Below are positions 10,786-19,180 of a stretch of DNA of 64,000 bases, piece by piece. Positions within the stretch are counted from its first letter, which is position 1, and each line of letters begins with the position of its first letter. A model generated the notes under the pieces. It searched no databases and was not told the DNA's origin. It saw nothing but the letters and a program-made list of their open reading frames with translations. The translations under genes were made by a program, and so were the position numbers. This DNA comes from Sepiola atlantica (taxonomy: Eukaryota > Mollusca > Cephalopoda > Sepiida > Sepiolidae): positions 56,299,946-56,363,945 of the forward strand of contig OY744525.1 in the NCBI GenBank assembly GCA_963556195.1. Direction: 5' to 3'.

Positions 10786-13534
10786 GCCAAAAAATATTGA
10801 AAAATGTTCATATGCGTGGTATCCGAAAGCTCAACTATACGACGTTACTCCAATCCTCACATTCGACCAACCCTTGTACTGGAAAGCTTTAACGATTATA
10901 ATGTCTCAACCAAATGACAGTGATCTCAAGCGCATAGTCCTCAGGCTTGGGGGATTTCACATGCAGATGAGCTTTCTTGGGAGCATAGGTCACCTAATGG
11001 CAGGCTCGGGACTGCAAGAGTTGCTCGAAGTGGTATATGCTGGAAACACAGTGCCCCACATGATGACAGGCAAAGCTGTTTCCAGAGCAGTGCGGGGACA
11101 TATGCTGGTAGATGCTGCACTGAACACCATTTTGGTCGCTGATGCCTACAATGTGCCTGTGCCAACCAAAGACACAGTTCAGGAACCACAAGTGGCAACT
11201 GCTGATACTGAGACAGATAATGTAGAACTACAAGATATTCCTTCAGATACAGTGACGACTGACATAACTACAGCAAGTGAATTGTATGACAGAGCAATGT
11301 CCTCTTCCCTCTCAGTGGAAGAAGTTTGCTCTGCAAAAGTGTTGCAAAGAATCCAGGCTGAACTTAACAAAAAGGAAATGATGACTATGCCAACAGCAAA
11401 ACTCTGGTTGCAGTATCTCTACATGGTTGACATCTTGCGGAAATTTATTAAAGCTGAAAGAACAGGGAACTGGAGCTTACACCTCCAATGTGTGCACGAT
11501 ATGCTTCCCTACCTTGCCGCTTCTGGACACTGACTGTATACAAAGTCTGCATATGTTTACCTGCAAATGATGACCGAACTACCAAATACACATCCGGATG
11601 TGTATAAGAAGTTCCAAGAGGGATACCACGTTGTGCGGCGCAGTGATAGATACTGGGCAGGGCTCTCCACAGATCTGATCATCGAACAAGTTTTGATGAG
11701 AAGTATAAAGACGCATGGGGGCCTAACTCGAGGAAAAGGGATGACAGAGACTCAGTGCTTACTGTGGGTCCTATCCATGCCAGCATGCGCAAACATCAAC
11801 GATGCAATGCAGAAGTTCAGCGGGGTCTCCTACGAAACCAGCGACTAACACAAAGATATTTCGAAGGCTAGACAGGCTAGAGCTGTCAAGGACACCCTCG
11901 ATCTTATCAGCTATCTGAAGGAAAGAGATCCATTCAAGGAGAATACCTCACTTCACAACATTGCTAATGGCATGGCCGCTCAGGACGGAGTCAATGTTGA
12001 CCAAACAAAAGAAATTGGAGAAAAGATTCTTGTGAGCATGGCAGGGAAATCTGTGGAAGAGTTCACCTTCCGAAAAGCCGATGAAGCAATGACACTTGCA
12101 TCCAGATCAACTGTCAAAGTCAGAGGGGAATCTGTACTAGTGGATCCACAATTGGTGTTCCAGCGACTGGTAATTGTAGGTGAACGGTGCAAAGACTTGT
12201 CAACGTTATTCAAGTTCGAACTTTGTAGCCACCCTCCTGCCTTATTTGACTCGTCATCCCTTCCCTTGCAGGCCAATAAGGCAGTCCTTGCTGATGTTCT
12301 GTGGAAGTCTATAGATGAAGAACAACGTGAGCCGAGTGTAGACCAAGTCCAATATGTCCTTGATGGCGGCGCGCTACTCCATCGGATTCCCTGGCCAAGA
12401 GGTTCCACATATAATAGTGTGTGTCAGATTTATGTCAGATATGTGACACAGAAATATGGAGCTGCTGTCATTGTTTTCGATGGCTACAAAGATGAACCCA
12501 CAACTAAAGATGCCACACAACAAAGAAGAACAGGAACCTGCTCTAGTTTGACCGTAAACTTTGCTGGTGATATGATCATCCAATCCAAGAAGGAGGACTT
12601 CCTGAACAACAAGGCAAACAAACAGCGCTTCATACATTTTCTCAGCGACAAACTAGAAAGGGCTGGATGCAGCACAGAACACGCAAAGCATGATGCTGAT
12701 GTCCTCATTCTTCAAACAGCCCTTGCCTCTGCCAGAACAAGAGATACAGTTCTCATTGGTGACGACACAGATTTGTTGGTTCTCCTGTTGTATCACGCTG
12801 ATATGACCGAAAACGAACTGTTTCTGGTATCAGAGTCAAAGCAAGCCACCAAATCGAGAAGGGTGTGGTGCATAAAGCAGTCGAAAGAGTTGCTGGTTCC
12901 TCAGATTTGCAACCATCTGCTCTTTGTCCATGCTATTCTTGGCTGCGATACCACTAGTCGCCTGTTTGGATTGGGAAAAGGTTTGGCAGTGAAGAAGGTG
13001 AAGACTGATTCCCTGTTTCGTGAGCAATCAGAGATGTTCCACAAATCAGGGCAAACACCGGAGGACATAACTGCTGCAGGAGAGAAAGCTCTGGTATCAC
13101 TGTACGGTGGTACCAAAGAGGAAGGACTGGACAGCTTAAGATACAAACGGTTCTGTGACAAGATTTCCAAGAACACATCTTCCGTGGAACCACAAGCTCT
13201 ACCCCCAACATCAGCAGCTGCAAGATTCCATAGCCTCCGTGTCTATTACCAGGTAATGGAGTGGAAAGGAACATGTGTCAACATGAAGCCACAAGATTGG
13301 GGATGGCACCTTGTGGACAGAAGGTGCATGCCTATACAGACAGATCAGCCCGCAGCACCACCGGAGATACTGGATGTCATCTGTTGTAGCTGCAAGAAAA
13401 ACTGCAAAACAAGGAGGTGCACATGCCAAAAATATGGTCTCCATTGCACTGCCGTGTGTAGAGAATGTCGTGGTACAAGTTGCTCTAACTCACAGGTGCC
13501 AGATTTGTCAGATGATGTAGACGACGATGCTTAA
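10751..13534 (+). pseudogene. PIN/FEN-like nuclease with C-terminal CXC domain, two nonsense codons
   Basis: One frame of 927 codons ending in TAA, interrupted only by TGA at 11531-11533 and TAA at 11846-11848 (looks like CAA to TAA). Residues 40-130 hold a conserved block (TFDQPLYWKA, LRLGGFHMQMSFLGSIGHLM, GSGLQELLEVVYA). Residues 538-735 look like a PIN/FEN-type nuclease: DGGALLHRIPW, VFDGY followed by TTKD and QRR, HDADVLI, GDDTDLLVLLL and ILGCDTTSRLFGLGKG supply acidic residues in the usual order. Residues 877-914 form a cysteine-rich Tesmin/TSO1-like CXC module (CCSCKKNCKTRRCTC, CTAVCRECRGTSC), a DNA-binding fold also found in some transposons. The tail is acidic. I recall similar unnamed proteins in corals and molluscs but no established name. 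The protein could be the transposase, an accessory nuclease or a captured gene. Confidence 0.65.
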
Positions 13535-13757
13535 GCCGGATACCGCAAAGTGGCACAACTGGAATTGACACTCTTGAAATTAATATTGATGATCTGTTGT
13601 TGAAACACAGGCTTACTGTTGTTCATGAGTATGATAACAAACTTATCTATGGCTACAATTGTGTTTTCCTACATTTCAGTAGGCCCTAGGTTAAAAAATG
13701 TACCGAAAAAAATAAAATGTTGAGCAAATACATTCTAAAAATAGACATTCTTTCCAG

Positions 13758-14073
13758 CATATTGGATTTTTGGCTATAAATTCTTTATCCAATAAAAATG
13801 TAACCTATTCCACGTAAATCCTTGTGTTCAAAAACCCCATTTTAGCACTTCAAATCACTCAATTATGACATCTAAATGCGGAGATATGGCAAATTATCGA
13901 AAATTGGCGGCCATCTTGGATTTATGCAAATTAGACATATTTCCTCAACGTTGATTTCTTAGGACTTTTAGTATGATGTTCTAGACACCTCATGGGAATG
14001 CCTGGTGGTGAAAAAAATTCTGTTGCAATTTGTTCCAAGTTGGGCCCTAAAATGTGCTATATTGCCTGGACTA
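13758..14073 (+). repeat. Right terminal inverted repeat
   Basis: Reverse complement of 10478-10785 with only scattered mismatches (for example AAACCCCATT against AATGGTGTTT). It contains TGGGCCCTAAAATGTGC, which is missing or shortened in the left arm. It ends TGCCTGGACTA and adjoins the 96-bp tandem repeats of the next element directly. Confidence 0.9.
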
Positions 14074-14296
14074 TTATTGCCCCATTTGCTATTTCAGCTG
14101 CAAAATGTGAAAGTAGGGACGAGTGACCAGATTTTTTTGTTCTACAAATATTTTATTTTTCTGTGGTCCTTATTGCCCCATTTGCTATTTCAGCTGCAAA
14201 ATGTAAAAGTAGGGACGAGTGACCAGATTTTTTGCTCTACAAATATTTTATTTTTCTGTGGTCCTTATTGCCCCATTTGCTATTTCAGCTGCAGAG
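14074..14296 (+). repeat. 96-bp tandem repeat upstream of pogo-like gene
   Basis: TTATTGCCCCATTTGCTATT recurs at 14074, 14170 and 14265, giving two full units of about 96 bp and a third that runs into the start codon of the transposase. Each unit contains a pyrimidine-rich TTTGCTATTTCAG, which resembles a 3' splice site just before CTGCA. The repeats may be subterminal transposase-binding or promoter repeats, or duplicated splice acceptors. Confidence 0.8.
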
Positions 14297-17142
14297 ATGG
14301 TTCGCAACTACAAGAAGAAGGAAAGAGGGGGGAGGGCAAACCTTAAGAATCACCGATCCATTGAGGAAGCAGTTGCTGCAGTCCAACGAGATGAAATGGG
14401 GCTCAACCAAGCTGCCAGATACTTCGGTATCAGCAAAGGATGCCTTCACCGCCGAGTTTCTGGCCAGGTCCCCATACATGCAAGTGTTGGGAGAGGGACA
14501 GTTTTCAACTCCCTTGAAGAAGCTGAAATCGCCGAATGCATCAAACTGTTTGCTGAGTGGGGGTGGGGGCTAAGCGGCAAAGAAGTCCAAGACATCGTCC
14601 AAGACTACGTCCAAGACAAAGGTCTGGAGACGTCCTTCAACGGTGATCGCCCTGGATATGACTGGATGGCTGGTTTCTTGAAGCGCCATTCAGACATTGT
14701 GCCAAGGAAGACGGAGCACCTGAGTCAGGCCAGGGCAAGAGCAGAAAATGAAGAGGTCATTCAACACTGGTTTTTTTTTGCTGGACAAGATCCTCACAGA
14801 GCATGACATCAAGGACAAGCCCGCCCAAATTTTTAACACGGACGAGAGTGGTTTTGTCACGGATCCAAAGGCCAGTGTGGTGCTAGCAAGAAAGGGTTCA
14901 GTACGGGTCGGCCAAGCCATCGGAGGCTCTGGCAGAGAGCAAATAACTGTCAATTTTTCCGGATCTGCCAGTGGTCGGTACCTTCCCCCCTACATTGTGT
15001 ACAAGGGAGTAAACCTGTACCGAGGCTGGACAGAATCGGGACCAACTGGAGCAGCCTACAACACCAGCTCGAAAGGCTGGATGGAGGCCCCTCAGTTTCT
15101 GGATTGGTTCACCAAAGTCTTCCTTACAAACACCAAGGACGTTGCCAACAGAACAAGAGTGCTGCTTTTTGATGGCCATTTCTCCCACCTGTCACTTCCC
15201 CTCATTGAACTTGCGCAAAAAAACAACGTCGTTTTGCTGAGAATGCCAGCCCACCTGACACACCTCCTTCAGCCATTCGACCGTTCAGTGTTTGGGCCTG
15301 TCAAGAGGCAGTGGCAGGATCTTCTCCGGAAGAGAGTGCGCGTTCAGAGTGGACCGGTTGGAAAGAAGGACTTCCCAAAGATGATGAAAGCCATTGTGGA
15401 TAGTGGACTGAAGCCAGATTACCTCAGGGCTGGCTTCAGGTCCTGTGGAATTTTTCCCTTGGATGGAGACGTAGTCTTGAATGCGCTGAGACAGACTTCA
15501 CAGGCTGGTTCAAGTTCCCCTCCACAGCCAGAATCTTTCACTTCCACCAGCAGTGATCTGCAGCCAGGACTTTCCGCATCCACCAGCAGTGATCTGCAGC
15601 CAGGACTTTCCGCATCCACCAGCAGTGATCTGCAGCCAGGACTTTCCGCATCCACCAGCAGTGATCTGCAGCCAGGATCTTCCGCATCCACCAGCAGTGA
15701 TCTGCAGCCAGGACCTTCCGCATCCACCAGCAGTGATCTGCAGCCAGGACCTTCCGCTTCCACCAGCAGTGATCTGCAGCCAGGACTTTCCGCATCCACC
15801 AGCAGTGATCTGCAGCCAGGATCTTCCGCATCCACCAGCAGTGATCTGCAGCCAGGACCTTCCGCTTCCACCAGCAGTGATCTGCAGCCAGGACCTTCCG
15901 CTTCCACCAGCAGTGATCTGCAGCCAGGACCTTCCGCTTCCACCAGCAGTGATCTGCAGCCAGGACCTTCCGCTTCCACCAGCAGTGATCTGCAGCCAGG
16001 ACCTTCCGCTTCCACCAGCAGTGATCTGCAGCCAGGACCTTCCGCTTCCACCAGCAGTGATCTGCAGCCAGGACCTTCCGCTTCCACCAGCAGTGATCTG
16101 CAGCCAGGACCTTCCGCATCCACCAGCAGTGATCTGCAGCCAGGATCTTCCGCATCCACCAGCAGTGATCTGCAGCCAGGATCTTCCGCATCCACCAGCA
16201 GTGATCTGCAGCCAGGATCTTCCGCATCCACCAGCAGTGATCTGCAGCCAGGACCTTCCGCTTCCACCAGCAGTGATCTGCAGCCAGGACCTTCCGCTTC
16301 CACCAGCAGTGATCTGCAGCCAGGACCTTCCGCTTCCACCAGCAGTGATCTGCAGCCAGGACCTTCCGCTTCCACCAGCAGTGATCTGCAGCCAGGACCT
16401 TCCGCTTCCACCAGCAGTGATCTGCAGCCAGGACCTTCCGCTTCCACCAGCAGTGATCTGCAGCCAGGACCTTCCGCTTCCACCAGCAGTGATCTGCAGC
16501 CAGGACCTTCCGCTTCCACCAGCAGTGATCTGCAGCCAGGACCTTCCGCTTCCACCAGCAGTGATCTGCAGCCAGGACCTTCCGCTTCCACCAGCAGTGA
16601 TCTGCAGCCAGGACCTTCCGCTTCCACCAGCAGTGATCTGCAGCCAGGACCTTCCGCTTCCACCAGCAGTGATCTGCAGCCAGGACCTTTCGCTTCCACC
16701 AGCAGTGATCTGCAGCCAGGACCTTCCGCTTCCACGTCATCACACTCAGAAGTAGGGCAATTTTTTATCCAGCAAGTTCTCCACTTTCGGTCAACATCTG
16801 CAACCAGAGGTCGATCTGCACGAGTTCAACGATACCGGTATGGAGAAAGCCTGACCGAAGAGGAAACGATCACCAGACTGAGAGAAACAGAAAGGCAGAA
16901 TGCTGAAAAGGATAAAGGAAGGGGAAGGAGAAAAGCAACATGTCAACAGAGCAGATCTAGAAGCCTCATCTCCGAAAAGTCAGACGAGGAGGATGTGTGC
17001 AGACCCTGCGGCCGACCAGATGGCCTGAACTGGGTGCAGTGTGATATGTGATCTCTGGTTCCACATTGCCTGCACCAACATCACTGACAGCATTGACGAC
17101 CTGGAAAATGTGCAGTGGATATGTGACTTCTGTTGTCAATAG
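14297..17142 (+). pseudogene. Pogo/Tigger-like DDE transposase with 36-bp repeat region and PHD finger
   Basis: The start MVRNYKKKERGG lies 3' of the tandem repeats. In order: a Psq-type helix-turn-helix (SIEEAVAAVQRDEMGLNQAA, then RYFGISKGCLHRRV), a CENP-B/Tc5-like HTH (GDRPGYDWMAGFLKRHSD), and a DDE_1 catalytic domain with D in FNTDESGF, D in LLFDGHFSH and D in LLQPFDRSVFG, the last two about 35 residues apart. A 33-unit Ser/Pro-rich region follows, then a basic linker and a PHD finger (CRPCG, NWVQC, LWFH, WICDFC) ending at TAG 17140-17142. Two single-base lesions break the frame: one in the T8 run near 14770-14777, and one near 17049 where a base seems lost between VQCDM and CDLWFH. Otherwise intact, hence recent. 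A relative lies at 3106-3460. Confidence 0.8.
15541..16728 (+). repeat. 36-bp coding minisatellite, 33 units
   Basis: The unit encodes STSSDLQPGPSA with variants L, S or P before SA and SA or FA at one place. Phase is exact: a unit starts at 15541 and the 33rd at 16693. Subtypes are patterned (GCATCC against GCTTCC, GACTTT, GATCTT, GACCTT), showing block duplication by unequal exchange. Because 36 is a multiple of three and the unit lacks stops in several frames, long open frames also appear on the other strand (15419-16735 and 15538-16743) and in another plus frame (15553-16755). Those are artefacts of the repeat. Confidence 0.95.
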
Positions 17143-17569
17143 GCCCAGCGGTGACCCTTCAGTGTCAGGTGGAACTTGTTCCCTACTGGTAAAATGTAAC
17201 CCAGTACAACCTGTTGCATAGCCTGGACATTGGCTGACCATGCGGAGGAGGCTCACCTGTGAGACGCAACATATGGGACGGCAATTTCCAGCAAAGCGCG
17301 TTGGTCACTAATGCCCCAGGTTAGGAGTTCTTAATGCCCCAGTTGTCCGATTTTTGGAGTTTTGCAACAAGCGTTCTTTAAAAATGTATTTAAAAATATC
17401 TGTTGAATATTCCTTAATCTGCTTTATTATTTCTAAACTGTAATTAGTTCTCCATTTCCTACACTTATGTTTGCCACAAAAGACTGATCATGTAGCATGT
17501 AATCCAAGTAAGCATAATGTTGCCTCAAAGTGTGGTACTTAATACCCCATGTTATCCTAACTAAGATGT
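17143..17569. other. 3' region of pogo-like element
   Basis: Non-coding. AATGCCCC occurs near 17311 and 17334 and AATACCCC near 17537, echoing TTATTGCCCC in the 5' repeats, so these are probably subterminal motifs of the element. The element end is likely near 17545-17569 because MULE coding sequence starts there. The terminal inverted repeat could not be matched to the 5' side. Confidence 0.4.
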
Positions 17570-17757
17570 TTTATAAAGTTGCCTGCAGTACCCAACATAA
17601 AAGTAAATTAGCCCTGCAATACCAGCAGTACCTAACACCACATGCCTTTAAATATGTGGAGAAGCAGTTAGATCGATCACTTCAAGAAGATACTACTGGA
17701 GCCTTTATTACTGAATCATCAGAAGGGATCCTCAGTGTTACAACCACATCTTGCCAG
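17570..17757 (+). pseudogene. MULE/ZSWIM-type transposase, 5' part of split gene
   Basis: Translation gives MFYKVACSTQHKSKLALQYQ, then QYLTPHAFKYVEKQL, then EGILSVTTTSCQ. This is the segment just before the SWIM zinc finger in MULE-type transposases (-LTP-AF-YV-KQL ... V----CQC-F--SM-LPCRH-F). The text stops at CQ, within the CxC half of the SWIM motif, and the matching second half is found at 21536. The catalytic N-terminal part is absent upstream, apparently cut off by the pogo-like element. Confidence 0.65.
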
Positions 17758-18061
17758 TTGTTATGTATATTATATTTCTTCAGCTGCATTTGCCCAGGAT
17801 TGAACTCAGCACCTTGGGATTACGAGATGGATTACGTGCACTTGCATATATTTCCGTTAAAGTAAAATTACTGGGTTTTCTTGTCCACGTGACTTTTTAA
17901 TTTAAATGCGTTCTCTTTCTTTTACCATATATACGTTCTTGGCCTCTTGCCTTGTTGGCATTGTAGTTTTGAATTAATTGAATAAAGCCTTAGAAAAGGT
18001 TTTTCTATTCGTGTCTTTTTACATTACAATTTATTCAATTAATTCATTTACTAAATTTCTC
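17758..18061. other. 5' end of Ty3 insertion, with SINE-like B box
   Basis: It begins TGTTATGTATATTATATTTC right after the MULE break. On the minus strand GAGTTCAATCCTGGG resembles a tRNA-type B box, so a small reversed SINE fragment may lie at about 17780-17860. GAATTAATTGAATA (17972-17985) has a perfect inverted partner TATTCAATTAATTC (18032-18045). AATAAA near 17982 could be an LTR polyadenylation signal. No primer-binding site was recognised. Confidence 0.4.
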
Positions 18062-19180
18062 ATGGATAAGATTATTCGTCTGGACAAGTTTGATATATCT
18101 TCTGCAGACCCTCAGGCTGGCAAGCTCTGGAGACTATGGTACCGTAATTTTACTTATTACTTATCTACTATTGCTTCTTTAAATCCAGACAAACTCGAAG
18201 TCCTTTATTTAAACATTGGTGCTACCGTTGCTGACATTATCGAGGGTTGTTCTGGATTCGAACATGCTGTTGAATTGCTGAAAAGTGTTTATGATAAGTC
18301 TCCAAGCGTTATTCATGCTAGACATTTGCTTTCTACACGTCTACAACAGGAAAATGAGTCTGTAGACCAGTACCTTCAGGCCTTGAACCGACTTGCCGCA
18401 GACTGTTGCTTCAAAGATGTTACTGCTACTACTTACAGAGATGAATCTGTCCGTGATTCATTTATACGTGGTCTCCGGTCTTCCGTAATACGTGCCAGAC
18501 TACTTGAAAATGATACGTTAAATCTCAAGGAGGCTACTCAATGTGCTAGAGCTTTAGAACAGGCTCAATTTCGTGCTGAGTCATACGCTTCTCAGATTGG
18601 ACCTACCGTTGCTGCTACCACGACTAAAAATGTGTTTACTGATTCTGTCGAGGAGGCCACTATTACTGCTCCTATGGAGTGTGAATCCGTACAATTGTCT
18701 GCTGCCCTTCCTGCTCATGGAAAGTGCTACAACTGCGGAGGGAAACGTCACATTAAGGATGATCGCCGCCACTGTCCTGCCCGCGATAAAGTATGTCGAA
18801 ACTGTGGCAAACTCGGCCATTTTGCCAAAGTTTGCCGTTCTATCATGTCTACACCTTCACGTTCCACCTCAGCTATTATAGTAGCCCGTGCTAAAGATGA
18901 TGATAGGTTCCCTCCTATTACTAAAATTGTAAAATTAAAGGGTAAACGATTAACTGCTCTCATAGACACCGGCAGTTCTGATAACTTTATCAGTGCTCGT
19001 ATTGTTAAAACAATGAAACTGTCTACTTCTAAACGGAATTCCGTAATTTCCATGGCATTATCGGCCATTTCCCTCAAGCTATCTGAATATTGTACTGAGG
19101 ACGTTATCTTCAATGGTTACGAATATAAAGAAATTGACTTCACAGTACTTCCTGATTCCTGTATGGATATTATACTCTGA
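18062..19180 (+). CDS. Ty3/gypsy gag-protease, ends in TGA within the protease
   Basis: The start MDKIIRLDKFDIS is preferred over upstream ATG 17978, because that extension is hydrophobic, low-complexity and unlike gag. The capsid-like region spans residues 1-190 (LWRLWYRNF, SVDQYLQALNRLA, SFIRGLRS, ALEQAQ). Two zinc knuckles follow near residues 220-260 (CYNCGGKRHIKDDRRHC and CRNCGKLGHFAKVC). The aspartic protease begins at LTALIDTGSSDNF with the DTG triad. TGA at 19178-19180 falls after MDIIL, where Ty3 proteases normally have ILG-DFL, so it replaces a conserved glycine (GGA to TGA would do it). The frame continues directly into pol. Programmed readthrough is possible, but a mutation at this essential site is likelier. 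Confidence 0.85.
   Translation: MDKIIRLDKFDISSADPQAGKLWRLWYRNFTYYLSTIASLNPDKLEVLYLNIGATVADIIEGCSGFEHAVELLKSVYDKSPSVIHARHLLSTRLQQENESVDQYLQALNRLAADCCFKDVTATTYRDESVRDSFIRGLRSSVIRARLLENDTLNLKEATQCARALEQAQFRAESYASQIGPTVAATTTKNVFTDSVEEATITAPMECESVQLSAALPAHGKCYNCGGKRHIKDDRRHCPARDKVCRNCGKLGHFAKVCRSIMSTPSRSTSAIIVARAKDDDRFPPITKIVKLKGKRLTALIDTGSSDNFISARIVKTMKLSTSKRNSVISMALSAISLKLSEYCTEDVIFNGYEYKEIDFTVLPDSCMDIIL

Larger units (their letters stand above)
10478..14073 (+). mobile_element. 3.6-kb long-TIR DNA transposon candidate encoding a PIN/CXC protein
   Basis: Two arms of about 310 bp, nearly perfect inverted copies, bracket one long coding frame and a short 3' untranslated part with AATAAA at 13711-13716. 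The ends read TAGTCCAGGCA on the left and TGCCTGGACTA on the right. A 2-bp duplication (TA or AT) is compatible with the flanks but cannot be separated from the terminal bases. The few differences between arms and only two nonsense codons suggest a young insertion. No DDE/D transposase, reverse transcriptase or helicase is recognisable, so the encoded protein is the only candidate for mobilisation, or the element depends on another transposase. Confidence 0.75.

Noticed and set aside
15419..16755. Three long reading frames overlapping the 36-bp array (two on the minus strand, one more on the plus strand)
   Set aside because: They consist only of the repeat read in other frames. The unit length is a multiple of three and contains no stops in those frames. 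The transposase frame extends on both sides with real domains.
17978..18061. Upstream start for the Ty3 gag
   Set aside because: The 28-residue extension is hydrophobic and low in complexity. The ATG at 18062 begins a typical gag N-terminus.
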